A stretch of DNA of 34,586 bases, from NCBI GenBank assembly GCA_035494015.1, contig DATJHJ010000126.1, forward strand, positions 1 through 34,586, given 5' to 3'. The notes below the pieces were generated by a model. It saw only the letters and a program-made list of their open reading frames with translations. It was not told the DNA's origin and made no database searches. Shown piece after piece: positions 15,382-23,199 of the stretch (the stretch's first letter is position 1; each line of letters begins with the position of its first letter). Origin of the DNA: CADCTB01 sp035494015 (GTDB lineage: Bacteria; Actinomycetota; Acidimicrobiia; Acidimicrobiales; AC-14). Position numbers and translations under genes: made by a program.

Positions 15382-16611
15382 ATGCAACGGCGTCTGCCCT
15401 GGATCGTCCTCCTCCCCGCCCTGCTCGTCCTCCTGGTGGTCCCCGCCGGCCCGGCGGCGGCCCAGACCACGGTCCTCGACCGGGCCGCGCAGGAGCTGCG
15501 GCGGGCTCCCGTGTACGTCGATCCTGCGGCCGAACGGGCCGGTGACGTCTCGGCACCCGACCTGCAGCGGAGGATCACCGACGGCGACACGCCCATCTTC
15601 GTCGCCGTGCTCCCGGCCGCCGCCATCGCCGAGGCCGGAGGGGACGCCGGCCAGCTCCCGTCGACCCTCGGTCAGAAGGTCGGCCTGCGGGGGACGTACG
15701 CGGTGGTCGCCGGGGGCAGCTTCCGGGCGGCCAGCAACGTGCTGCCCACCGGCCGGGCCGGCTCGGTGGCCACCGCGGTGTTCCAATCGAAGTCGGGTGA
15801 GGGGACGCAGGCCGTCCTGACCACCTTCGTGGACCGGATCAACCAGGCGGCCGGTCAGCCGCCTGCGACCAGGTCGACTGGCGGTGACACCGGTGGGGGT
15901 GGCAACAGCGGCGCCGGGTTGCTCGTCCTGCTTGCCCTCGGCGGTGGCGGGCTGTTCCTGTGGTCCCGAAGCCGGGCCCGCCGCCGGGACCAGGAGGACC
16001 GCCGGGAAGTGGCCGCTGACCGCCAGCTGCTGCAGGCCGAGCTGTCGGTGCTGGGCGACGACGTGCTGGCCCTGGAGCCGCAGGTAACGCTGCACCCCGA
16101 CGCCCGGGCCGACTACGACGCCGGGGTGACCCGCTACCGGTCGGCGCAGGCCGCGCTGGAGTATGCCGACGATCAGGTCGACCTGGTCCGGGTCCAGCGG
16201 GTGGTCGACGAGGGCCGCTACGCCATGGCCCGGGCCCGGGCCCGGATCGAGGGGCGCCAGCCCCCGCCGCCACCGGAGGAGCTACGCAGGCCGGGGAGAC
16301 GGGACGAGCCCGCCCTGGACCTCGACGAGCGGGGCACGCCGATCTACGTGGGCTACGGCGGCATGCCGTGGTACGGCGGGGGCTGGTTCGGCGGCGGCGG
16401 CGGCCTGCTCACCGGCCTCATGCTCGGCCAGATGCTCGGGGGCGGCTGGGGTGGAGGTTGGGGCGGCGGCTGGGCCGGCGGGGGCTACGGCCGGGGAGAC
16501 GACGACGGCGGGTGGGAGGGCGGCGACGGCGGGGACTGGGGCGGCGGTGCCGGTGGTGGTGACTTCGGTGGTGGCGATTTCGGTGGCGACGTCGGCGGCG
16601 GTGACTGGTAA
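15382..16611 (+). CDS. Membrane protein with TPM/Rv1476-like outer domain and Gly-rich tail
   Basis: 409 residues. A signal peptide (about 1-28) precedes an external domain (VYVDPAAE, TPIFVAVLPAAAI, TYAVVAGGSFRAASNVLP) that resembles the Rv1476-type or TPM-like domains of actinobacteria. A single membrane segment follows (about 174-192, AGLLVLLALGGGGLFLWS), then Arg-rich anchors and a charged helical region likely to form a coiled coil. The tail beyond residue 325 is mostly Gly with Trp and Asp (GGGWGGGWGGGWAGG). TPM-type proteins often end in such Gly-rich tails. No enzymatic role can be claimed. Confidence 0.7.
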   Translation: MQRRLPWIVLLPALLVLLVVPAGPAAAQTTVLDRAAQELRRAPVYVDPAAERAGDVSAPDLQRRITDGDTPIFVAVLPAAAIAEAGGDAGQLPSTLGQKVGLRGTYAVVAGGSFRAASNVLPTGRAGSVATAVFQSKSGEGTQAVLTTFVDRINQAAGQPPATRSTGGDTGGGGNSGAGLLVLLALGGGGLFLWSRSRARRRDQEDRREVAADRQLLQAELSVLGDDVLALEPQVTLHPDARADYDAGVTRYRSAQAALEYADDQVDLVRVQRVVDEGRYAMARARARIEGRQPPPPPEELRRPGRRDEPALDLDERGTPIYVGYGGMPWYGGGWFGGGGGLLTGLMLGQMLGGGWGGGWGGGWAGGGYGRGDDDGGWEGGDGGDWGGGAGGGDFGGGDFGGDVGGGDW

Positions 16612-16628
16612 GGGCGGGCGGCCCGCCC
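16612..16628. terminator. GC hairpin between convergent genes
   Basis: GGGCGGG-CGG-CCCGCCC directly follows the TAA at 16609 and separates it from the minus-strand gene ending at 16641. It is a strong stem but has no T tract. Confidence 0.4.
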
Positions 16629-16640
16629 CCGGCGATGGGG

Positions 16641-16835
16641 TCAGAAGGCCAGCTTGCCCGTGTTCCACATGAGCGGGAACAGCCACAGGGCCAGTCCCAG
16701 CGGGATCAGGACGACCCGGGGGGCCAGGCCGCGGCGGCCCAGCCGGCCGAAGCGCCAGCCCTCGCCGGCTGCGGCCACGACGAAGCAGATCAGCGCGGCC
16801 AGGTAGAAGAAGAACGTGGCTTTGTTGCTCAACAT
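16641..16835 (-). CDS. Small two-segment membrane protein
   Basis: 64 residues, two membrane segments: TFFFYLAALICFVVAAAGEGW and VVLIPLGLALWLFPLMW, joined by an Arg-rich loop that should face the cytoplasm. I do not recognise a named family. GGGAGG six bases before the ATG at 16835 is a good ribosome binding site. It lies 16 bases after an even smaller hydrophobic peptide gene, with which it probably forms a transcript. Confidence 0.65.
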   Translation of the reverse strand: MLSNKATFFFYLAALICFVVAAAGEGWRFGRLGRRGLAPRVVLIPLGLALWLFPLMWNTGKLAF

Positions 16836-16851
16836 GCTGCCTCCCGGCCGC

Positions 16852-16911
16852 TCAGGTGAGGAGCAGGATCAGGATGATGATCAGAATGAGTGTTCCCACT
16901 CCGATGTACAC
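16852..16911 (-). CDS. 19-residue hydrophobic membrane peptide
   Basis: Read from GTG at 16911 to TGA at 16852-16854, the product is MYIGVGTLILIIILILLLT: a short polar start and one uninterrupted membrane segment. GGAGG ends four bases before the GTG, a strong though close ribosome binding site. Isoleucine codons ATC/ATT are unusually dense for this genome. It is probably translated from the same transcript as the 64-residue membrane protein just downstream. Tiny single-span proteins of this type are often stress-linked or modulate larger membrane proteins; function here is unknown. Confidence 0.55.
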   Translation of the reverse strand: MYIGVGTLILIIILILLLT

Positions 16912-16936
16912 AGTTCCTCCCTCTTGTGACGTAGGA

Positions 16937-16995
16937 CCCGTTCGTTCCCCGTCACTCTTTGCGCCAAACCGCGCGCCGCTTGCGGCGCGAACGGG
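16937..16995. repeat. Nested inverted repeats in divergent intergenic region
   Basis: An outer pair CCCGTTCG (16937-16944) and CGAACGGG (16988-16995) encloses an inner perfect palindrome CGCGCCGC-TT-GCGGCGCG (972-989 of 16 kb). The 159-base gap between the divergent small membrane genes (16912-17070) holds these repeats and otherwise no gene. They may be operators or an RNA hairpin. Confidence 0.5.
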
Positions 16996-17070
16996 GGTCA
17001 AAGAGGTTTGCCGATCGGTTCGAACCGGAACAGTTCATTGCAAGCCCACGCTTCGAGAAAAGAGGAAAGA

Positions 17071-17223
17071 ATGGGACTCGTCGTTCTGCTTCTGGTGCTG
17101 GCCCTGCTGCTCGGCGGAGTCGGGCTGGCCGCCCACGCCCTGTGGTGGATGCTGATCATCGCCGCCGCCCTGGTCGTCGCCAGCGCCTTCACCGGCTTCG
17201 GCCGCCGTTCGAGCCGCCTGTAA
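17071..17223 (+). CDS. Small hydrophobic membrane protein
   Basis: 50 residues: LVVLLLVLALLLGGVGLAAH and LWWMLIIAAALVVASAF make two membrane segments, ending in a basic tail GRRSSRL. Similar 50-residue hydrophobic proteins with a central HxLWW motif are common in actinobacteria, without known function. AGAGGAAAG before the ATG at 17071 serves as ribosome binding site and favours this start over one at 17008. It is divergent from the other two tiny membrane genes and probably shares their control region. Confidence 0.7.
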   Translation: MGLVVLLLVLALLLGGVGLAAHALWWMLIIAAALVVASAFTGFGRRSSRL

Positions 17224-17236
17224 GGCGCACGCGTAT

Positions 17237-17269
17237 GCTCGGCGTCGACGATGACGGTCGACGCCGAGC
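17237..17269 (+). promoter_or_regulatory. 13-bp perfect inverted repeat around a start codon
   Basis: GCTCGGCGTCGAC (17237-17249) and GTCGACGCCGAGC (17257-17269) flank the seven bases GATGACG, whose ATG is the start codon at 17251. TATGCT at 17234-17239 is a candidate -10. The element could be an operator over the transcription start or an RNA hairpin holding the start codon. Confidence 0.6.
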
Positions 17270-19878
17270 GCAAGCGCCTCGAGGAGGCCCGGCAAGGCGT
17301 CCCGTGGCGGTGGTGGGGCCCGTACCTGCCGGCTCGGCAGTGGGGAACCGTGCGGGAGGACTACAGCGCCGACGGCGACGCCTGGCGCTCCTTCCCCCAT
17401 GAGCACGCCCGTTCTCGCGCCTACCGCTGGGGCGAGGACGGCCTGGGTGGGATCTGCGACCGGTGGCAGCACGTCTGCCTGGCGATCGCCCTTTGGAACG
17501 GGCGGGACCCCATCCTCAAGGAACGCCTTTTCGGCCTAACCGGGGCGGAGGGCAACCACGGGGAGGACGTGAAAGAGTACTGGTGGGCGCTCGACTCCAC
17601 CCCCACCCATTCCTTCCTCCACTGGCTGTACAAGTACCCCCAGGCCGAGTTCCCATATCGTGAACTGGTCGAGGAGAACGCCCGCCGCACACGCCGTGAT
17701 CCCGAGTTCGAGCTGGTCGACACAGGGGTGTTCGACGAGGACCGCTACTTCGACGTCGAGCTGACCTACGCCAAAGCCGGCCCGCACGACATCTGCCTGC
17801 GCATCGACTGCACGAACCGGGGCCCGGATCCCGCCCCCCTGCACGTTCTGCCCACGGTGTGGTTCCGCAACACGTGGGCATGGGGCCGCGACGCCCGCCA
17901 CCCCCAGCTGGGCGCCGGCGACCTCCCCGGGACGGTCATGCTCGAGCACGGCACGGCCGGCGCCCTGCGACTCACCGCCGACGGCGACCCCGACCTGCTG
18001 TTCTGTGACAACGAGACCAACGCCCAGCTGCTCTGGGGCACGCCGAACGCCAGCGCCTACCCGAAGGACGGGATCAACGACCACGTGGTCGCCGGGGCCC
18101 CGACCGTCAACCCGGACCGGACAGGGACCAAGGCGGCGGCCTGGTACCGCTTGGAGCTGGCCCCTGGCCAGACGGCCACGCTGCGAGTTCGGCTCGGTCC
18201 CGACGCGGGCGGCGCCGTCGACCTCGGCGCGGGCTTCGACGAGGTCATCGCCACCCGCCGTGCCGAGGCCGACGAGTTCTACGCCGACCTGACCCCGGGC
18301 GTCTCGGAAGAGGCCCGCGGCGTCGCCCGCCGGGCCTGCGCCGGGCTGCTGTGGGCCAAGAAGCACTACCGCTACGACGTGCGGGAGTGGCTGGAGGGGG
18401 ACCCCGTCGGCCCGCCCCCACCACCGGCCCGCAGCCGGGGCCGCAATGCGGAGTGGGGCCACCTCTACAACGCCGACATCATCTCCCTGCCCGACGAGTG
18501 GGAGTACCCCTGGTACGCGGCGTGGGACCTGGCCTTCCACATGATCCCGATGGCCTACGTCGACCCGGACTTCGCCAAGGAGCAGCTGATCCTGTTCTGC
18601 CGGGAGTGGTTCATGCACCCCAACGGCCAGCTCCCGGCCTACGAATGGGCCCTGGGTGACGTCAACCCCCCGGTCCACGCCTGGGCGGCCTGGCGGGTCT
18701 ACAAGATCGACGCCCGGCGCACCGGGGTCAACGACTACGAGTTCCTGGAGCGGATCTTCCACAAGCTGCTCATCAACTTCAGCTGGTGGGTCAACCGCAA
18801 GGACGCCGACGGGAGCAACGTGTTCGAGGGTGGCTTCCTCGGCCTCGACAACATCGGCGTGTTCGACCGCTCCGCGCCCCTGCCCAGCGGTGCCCGTCTC
18901 GAGCAGTCCGACGCCACCAGCTGGATGGCCATGTTCTGCCTCAACATGCTGGCCATCGCCCTGGAGCTGGCCCACCACGACCCGGTGTACGAGGACACGG
19001 CGACCAAGTTCTTCGAGCACTTCCTGGCCATAGCCCACGCCATCAACAACATCGGCGAGGAGCAGGTGGCCCTGTGGGACGAGGAGGATGGCTTCTTCTA
19101 CGACGTGCTGTCCGTCGACGGGCGGCAGTTCCCGATCCGCGTCCGTTCCGTGGTCGGGCTCATCCCGCTGTTCGCGGTCGAGACCATGGATCCGGTCACC
19201 CTGGACCGCCTGCCCGACTTCAGCGCCCGCATGCGCTGGTTCATCAAGAACCGACCGGACCTGTGCGACAACATCTTCCAGGTCGACGTTCCCGGCCAGG
19301 GCGAGCGCCGGCTGCTGAGCCTGGTCGGCCCCGACCGCCTCCGCCGGTTGCTGCAGCGCATGCTCGACGAGGACGAGTTCCTGTCGCCACACGGGATCCG
19401 GTCGCTGTCGAAGTGGCATGCCGCCCACCCGGTGACCCTCGATCTGGCCGGCGAGACCCACCAGGTCGACTACGAGCCGGGCGAATCGACCACCACCCTG
19501 TTCGGCGGCAACTCCAACTGGCGGGGCCCGGTGTGGTTCCCGATCAACTACCTGCTGGTGGAGTCGCTGCAGAAGTTCCACCACTACCTGGGCGACGACT
19601 TCACGGTGGAGCTGCCGGTGGGATCCGGCCGGCACGCCAACCTCTGGGAGGTCGCCACCGACCTCTCGCAGCGGCTGATCGGCATCTTCCTGGCCGGCCC
19701 CGACGGGCGCCGGCCGCTGAACGGAGGCCGGGACCTGTTCGACACCGATCCCGGGTGGCGGTCGCACGTCGCCTTCCACGAGTACTTCCACGGCGACACG
19801 GGCGCCGGCCTCGGCGCCAGCCACCAGACGGGCTGGACCGCCCTGGTGGCCAAGCTGATCCGCCAGAGCGGCAAGTAG
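17251..19878 (+). CDS. GH63/MGH1-like glycoside hydrolase (glucosidase)
   Basis: 875 residues. The N-terminal half is a beta-rich domain (RWWGPYLPARQWGTVREDY, TPTHSFLHWLYKYPQ). The C-terminal half is an (alpha/alpha)6 barrel like GH63 and mannosylglycerate hydrolases: EWEYPWYAAWDLAFHMIPMAYVDPDFAKEQL, LPAYEWALGDVNPPVHAWAAWRVYK, GGFLGLDNIGVFDRS, and FGGNSNWRGPVWFPINYLL near the end. The D in AAWDLAF and the acidic residue in the NWRGPVW region are the usual catalytic candidates. There is no signal peptide, so it likely acts on a cytoplasmic glucoside or compatible solute; the substrate is not readable. The ATG at 17251 is the only early start after the in-frame stop at 17221, and it lies in a hairpin loop. 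Confidence 0.82.
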   Translation: MTVDAERKRLEEARQGVPWRWWGPYLPARQWGTVREDYSADGDAWRSFPHEHARSRAYRWGEDGLGGICDRWQHVCLAIALWNGRDPILKERLFGLTGAEGNHGEDVKEYWWALDSTPTHSFLHWLYKYPQAEFPYRELVEENARRTRRDPEFELVDTGVFDEDRYFDVELTYAKAGPHDICLRIDCTNRGPDPAPLHVLPTVWFRNTWAWGRDARHPQLGAGDLPGTVMLEHGTAGALRLTADGDPDLLFCDNETNAQLLWGTPNASAYPKDGINDHVVAGAPTVNPDRTGTKAAAWYRLELAPGQTATLRVRLGPDAGGAVDLGAGFDEVIATRRAEADEFYADLTPGVSEEARGVARRACAGLLWAKKHYRYDVREWLEGDPVGPPPPPARSRGRNAEWGHLYNADIISLPDEWEYPWYAAWDLAFHMIPMAYVDPDFAKEQLILFCREWFMHPNGQLPAYEWALGDVNPPVHAWAAWRVYKIDARRTGVNDYEFLERIFHKLLINFSWWVNRKDADGSNVFEGGFLGLDNIGVFDRSAPLPSGARLEQSDATSWMAMFCLNMLAIALELAHHDPVYEDTATKFFEHFLAIAHAINNIGEEQVALWDEEDGFFYDVLSVDGRQFPIRVRSVVGLIPLFAVETMDPVTLDRLPDFSARMRWFIKNRPDLCDNIFQVDVPGQGERRLLSLVGPDRLRRLLQRMLDEDEFLSPHGIRSLSKWHAAHPVTLDLAGETHQVDYEPGESTTTLFGGNSNWRGPVWFPINYLLVESLQKFHHYLGDDFTVELPVGSGRHANLWEVATDLSQRLIGIFLAGPDGRRPLNGGRDLFDTDPGWRSHVAFHEYFHGDTGAGLGASHQTGWTALVAKLIRQSGK

Positions 19879-19958
19879 GCGCCCAGTCGGTGGGGGGTGG
19901 CCCTCAAATCGGTCCGGGGCGATTGCGGGGGGCGGCGGCGTGAGCGTTCACTCGGACC

Positions 19959-20546
19959 ATGCCCTCCACCGCCACCCTGGTTCACGCCCCGCTCTCGCCC
20001 ATCGAGCGCCGGGCCTTACGCGCCGTGGTCGCCGCCGCCGCCGGCTTCGCCGTCTACGGGATGGCGACCGGGGCGCCGAGCACCCTCGCCTACCTGTTCA
20101 CGGTCGCCGCCCTCGGGGCGCTGGTGCTCGGGCTGCGCCGGCGGCCATTGCCGGCGCCCCTCGTCATTGGAATGGCGGTCCTCGCCGTGGCCCACCTGGC
20201 GGGCGGTCTGGTCCGGGTCGGCGACGGCGTGCTCTACAACGCCACCTTCGGCTCGCCCATTCTGCGCTACGACCACCTCTTCCACACCGCCGCGGTCTTC
20301 GTCGGCACGCTGGTCCTGTGGACCGTGCTGGTGCGGCGGGCCGTGCCGGGCGGCGGCGCAGGGCTGGTCGTGTTGTGCGTCCTTGCCGGGCTCGGGCTCG
20401 GGGCGCTGAACGAGATGGTGGAGTTCCTGTCCACCCTCGCCCACAGCGGCTCGCACGTCGGCGGCTACGCCAACACCGGGTGGGACCTGGTGTGCAACAC
20501 CGGCGGCGGCCTGGCCGCGGGAGCGTTCCTGCGCCGGTCCCGGTGA
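19959..20546 (+). CDS. DUF2238 (YjdF-like) integral membrane protein
   Basis: 195 residues with about five or six membrane segments. The family landmarks are visible: RYDHLFHTAAVFVGT, GALNEMVEFLS, and GGYANTGWDLVCNTGGGLAAG, with conserved His, Glu and Asp inside the membrane region. The function of the family is unknown. The ATG at 19959 lies near a partial palindrome GTGAGCGTTCAC (19938-19951 area), a possible regulator site. The stop codon overlaps a GTG that begins a probable gene remnant. Confidence 0.8.
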   Translation: MPSTATLVHAPLSPIERRALRAVVAAAAGFAVYGMATGAPSTLAYLFTVAALGALVLGLRRRPLPAPLVIGMAVLAVAHLAGGLVRVGDGVLYNATFGSPILRYDHLFHTAAVFVGTLVLWTVLVRRAVPGGGAGLVVLCVLAGLGLGALNEMVEFLSTLAHSGSHVGGYANTGWDLVCNTGGGLAAGAFLRRSR

Positions 20547-20706
20547 ACGGCGCGCTCTCGCGACGAGCGTCCCGGGCCGCGCTTCCCCTGCTCGTCGCCA
20601 CCGTGGCCGTCACCGGCTGGGCTACGCCCGGGTACAGCCCGTGGCGGGACACGGTCAGCAGCCCGGCAATGACGGCGGGCAGGCCTGGCCTTCCCGTTCC
20701 TCTTCC
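20543..20706 (+). pseudogene. Probable remnant of a DUF998-type membrane protein gene
   Basis: From the GTG at 20543, overlapping the previous TGA, the frame reads about 40 residues with one membrane segment and then ATPGYSPWRDTVSSPA. This resembles the start of DUF998 proteins, where a first membrane segment is followed by PGYSPxRDTVS. The rest of that family (five more segments) is missing and the frame runs on into the DUF6458 gene without a stop. I read it as a truncated relic whose end is arbitrary. It could also be a long leader or an N-terminal extension of the next gene. Confidence 0.35.
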
Positions 20707-20773
20707 GCGCGCATGGCCCGGGGGGTTACGGGGTACGGGATCCCCAACAAACAAACTCGGAGGTTTTCGACAA

Positions 20774-21034
20774 ATGGGTATCGGAGTAAGTGTTTTCCTT
20801 ATCGCCGTCGGGGCCATCCTGACCTTCGCGGTCAACGCCACCGTGTCGGGCCTCGACCTGTCCACCATCGGGGTCATCCTCATGGTCGTCGGCGGCATCG
20901 GCCTGGCCACCACCCTGCTGATCTTCGGTGGCGGGGGCTGGGGCGCCCGTCGCACGGCCGTCTCCGACACCTACGTCGAGGACGACGTCGTGGAGCCTGC
21001 GGTGGTCCGCCGGCGCCGCACCGTCGACTACTAG
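20774..21034 (+). CDS. DUF6458 family small membrane protein
   Basis: 86 residues: MGIGVSVFLIAVGAILTFAV, a short polar link, then IGVILMVVGGIGLATTLLIF and a charged C-terminal tail with RRRRTVDY. This matches DUF6458, an actinobacterial two-segment membrane family of unknown role. CGGAGG eleven bases before the ATG at 20774 marks the start, although the frame is open for 77 codons upstream. It is followed 17 bases later by a strong terminator. Confidence 0.85.
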   Translation: MGIGVSVFLIAVGAILTFAVNATVSGLDLSTIGVILMVVGGIGLATTLLIFGGGGWGARRTAVSDTYVEDDVVEPAVVRRRRTVDY

Positions 21035-21051
21035 TAGTCAGCTCACCACGG

Positions 21052-21081
21052 AGCGGGCACAACCAGCCGGTTGTGCCCGCT
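21052..21081. terminator. Strong bidirectional intrinsic terminator
   Basis: Thirteen perfect base pairs (AGCGGGCACAACC with GGTTGTGCCCGCT), loop AGCC, followed by TTCTTC on the plus strand. It lies between the convergent DUF6458 and DUF885 genes and should serve both. Confidence 0.8.
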
Positions 21082-21096
21082 TCTTCGCGTCCCGCG

Positions 21097-22782
21097 TCAG
21101 GTTCCGGCTGCGACCCAGCTGTCGACCAGCTCGGCCAGCATGGGCAGCCCGACGGCCCCCGAGCCCAGCACCGTGTCGTGGAACCCCTTGATGTCGAACG
21201 CCGCCCCCATGCGGGACCGGGCGTCGTCGCGGGCCCGGAAGATCTCCCGCTGGCCGAGCTTGTAGGCGAGAGCTTGCCCGGGCATACCGATGTACCGGTC
21301 GACCTCGACCGTCACCTCTTCGACGGAAACCGGCATGTTGGCGGCCATGAAATCGACCGCTTTCGACCGGCTCCATCCCATGGCGTGCAGGCCGGTGTCG
21401 ACCACCAGTCGGCAGGCCCGCATTGAGTCCGCGGCCAGCATGCCCATGCGGTCCATGTCGTCCCGGTACAGCCCCATCTCCTCGGCCAGCCGCTCGGCGT
21501 ACAGCCCCCAGCCCTCCACGTAGGCGGTGTTGGCCAGCGAGAACCGCCGGAAGCGGGGCAGGTCGGTGAGCTCGGTGGCGATGGCGATCTGCAGGTGGTG
21601 GCCGGGGATGGCCTCGTGGAAGGCGATGGAGGCCGTCTCGTACCGGGCTTTGTTCTCCGGCAGGTGGACGTTGACGTAGTACGTGCCGCCGCGGGACCCG
21701 TCGCCGGCGGGCGGGAAGTAGTAGGCGGTGGGCGAGTCGGCGGCGAGGAACTCGGGGACCTCCTCGATGGCGCAGGGCGACTGCGGGAGGCGGCCGAACC
21801 AGGCGCCCATGGCGGCCATGGCCGACTCGAAGGCCCGGCGGGCGTCGGCCATGATCTCGTCGCCGGTGTCGTAGCGGAGGGAGGGATCGTTCCGTAGCCG
21901 TTCGAGGATGGCGGCCGGATCGCTGATCCCGAACAGCCGCCGGCCCACCTCGGCGTACTCGGCCGGCAGCTTCTCGGTGACCTCCTCCATACCGATCTGG
22001 TGGATGCGCTCGGCCGGGATGTCGACGGTGGTGTGGTGGGCGACAAGGGTGGCGTACAGCTCGGGCCCGTCGTCGAGCCACGACAGCCCGCAGTGGTCGT
22101 CGTCCCGGGCCGTGGGGAGCAGCTCGTTGGTGAGGACGTCGGCCAGGCGGCGGAAGGCGGGCCGGATGTCGTCGCGCACGATGTCGGCGAGGGTGTTGCG
22201 CCACTCGGGCTCGCCGTCCCAATCGGCCGGCCCGGCCACCGTGGCGAACAGGTCCCGGTCGGCGGGCGACGACAGGTAGCCCTCGATCACGTTGGCGGAG
22301 CGGGACACGCAGATGGCGGCCGGGGTGCGGCCGGCGGCGGCCCCGTCCAGGAACCGCTCGGCCGCCTGCTGGAGCGCTTTCGGCACCTGGCGGAACCGCT
22401 CGGCCAGCATGCGGGCCGAGTCGGGGTCGGGGGCGGACATGACCGGCACGGCCTGGAGGAGCTCGACGTGATAGCCGGTCATCTGGTCGGACTGCAGCTC
22501 GATCAGCCGCTGGTCCGCGGCGGCGATGGCGTTGCGCAGGTCGGCCCCCAGCTGGCCGTTGGTGACCCGGTCGTCAGGATCGAGCGAGCCGTGGTCGAAG
22601 GCCGCCAGCCGGTCCAGCATCCCGCTCCACCGGGCCCGCTGCTCGGCCTCGGCGGGCGCCGACAGATCCTCGATCCGGTCGTCGAAACGATGGTCGCCCA
22701 GGAGGGTGGCGGTCGAGGGATAGGCCTCCAGGAGGGCGTCCCAGTACTCCTCGGCCAGGTTCCGCAGGTTCTCGTCGGGCAC
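21097..22782 (-). CDS. DUF885 family protein (putative zinc-dependent peptidase-like)
   Basis: 561 residues. The DUF885 signature HEAIPGHHLQ lies near residues 389-398, with ANTAYVEGWGLYAE and the C-terminal GQALAYKLGQREIFRARDDAR. The HE...HH motif and the downstream Glu suggest a metal site like that of M3/M32-type peptidases, but activity is established for few members. There is no signal peptide, so the protein is probably cytoplasmic. The GTG at 22782 was chosen over the TTG at 22791 because TACGTT ends seven bases upstream of it and would overlap the TTG. Confidence 0.85.
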   Translation of the reverse strand: MPDENLRNLAEEYWDALLEAYPSTATLLGDHRFDDRIEDLSAPAEAEQRARWSGMLDRLAAFDHGSLDPDDRVTNGQLGADLRNAIAAADQRLIELQSDQMTGYHVELLQAVPVMSAPDPDSARMLAERFRQVPKALQQAAERFLDGAAAGRTPAAICVSRSANVIEGYLSSPADRDLFATVAGPADWDGEPEWRNTLADIVRDDIRPAFRRLADVLTNELLPTARDDDHCGLSWLDDGPELYATLVAHHTTVDIPAERIHQIGMEEVTEKLPAEYAEVGRRLFGISDPAAILERLRNDPSLRYDTGDEIMADARRAFESAMAAMGAWFGRLPQSPCAIEEVPEFLAADSPTAYYFPPAGDGSRGGTYYVNVHLPENKARYETASIAFHEAIPGHHLQIAIATELTDLPRFRRFSLANTAYVEGWGLYAERLAEEMGLYRDDMDRMGMLAADSMRACRLVVDTGLHAMGWSRSKAVDFMAANMPVSVEEVTVEVDRYIGMPGQALAYKLGQREIFRARDDARSRMGAAFDIKGFHDTVLGSGAVGLPMLAELVDSWVAAGT

Positions 22783-22789
22783 GGGGGCC

Positions 22790-22795
22790 AACGTA
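22790..22795 (-). promoter_or_regulatory. -10 hexamer TACGTT, leaderless promoter
   Basis: On the minus strand TACGTT is followed by seven bases and the GTG at 22782. The DUF885 gene is thus transcribed separately from the small gene just upstream. Confidence 0.5.
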
Positions 22796-22808
22796 CCCGT
22801 GCCGGTTG

Positions 22809-23156
22809 CTACCGGCGGGAGCTGCGCCGCCTCCTGGTGACGACCACGCCCAGGATGCCGAGCAGGGCGGTGAGGGCGGCCATGGCGATGACCAGCCCGC
22901 GTCCACGAGCAGGGGCGGCGGCGGGCGTTTCCGGTGCCGCCTCGACCACGCCAAGCTTCTCGGCGAAGGCGTTCAGATCGGGCTTGTCCTGCTCGTGGGC
23001 GGGGTGGTGGCCGGGCTGGTTGTCGACCGGGATGGGACCGCTGGGACCGCCGGCGCCCGGCTGGTCCTGGCCCTCCAGAACGCCGACGACGCTGGCGGGG
23101 TCCTGGGCGGGCGTCTTGCGGCTACGGGCCAGCTCCGGCTGCTGCGGGTTCGACAT
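22809..23156 (-). CDS. Small protein with C-terminal membrane anchor
   Basis: 115 residues, no recognised family. The first 85 residues are polar, rich in Pro, Gln, Gly and Asp, and likely disordered. They are followed by one membrane segment (GLVIAMAALTALLGILGVVV) and a basic tail TRRRRSSRR, so the N-terminus should be outside or the protein tail-anchored. The ATG at 23156 has TATCGC six bases upstream, a near match to the leaderless hexamer. It diverges from the Fic-domain gene. Confidence 0.6.
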   Translation of the reverse strand: MSNPQQPELARSRKTPAQDPASVVGVLEGQDQPGAGGPSGPIPVDNQPGHHPAHEQDKPDLNAFAEKLGVVEAAPETPAAAPARGRGLVIAMAALTALLGILGVVVTRRRRSSRR

Positions 23157-23162
23157 GCTGTC

Positions 23163-23193
23163 GCGATACCCGCCGGACCGGCATCGCTACCCT
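23163..23193. promoter_or_regulatory. Divergent leaderless promoters
   Basis: Within the 43 bases between divergent start codons, TATCGC (minus strand, 23168-23163) lies six bases from the ATG at 23156. TACCCT (plus, 23188-23193) lies six bases from the ATG at 23200. Both transcripts would start at their ATG. Confidence 0.45.
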
Positions 23194-23199
23194 CGGCCC

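Noticed and set aside
16971..17001. Terminator for the minus-strand small genes
   Set aside because: The palindrome lies upstream of both divergent genes rather than after a stop codon, so an operator or leader structure is more likely.
17536..19824. Long open frame antisense to the glycoside hydrolase (over 750 codons)
   Set aside because: In high-GC genes the complementary frame often lacks stops. The product is low-complexity Val/Gly/Glu-rich with no domain, while the plus strand encodes a clear enzyme.
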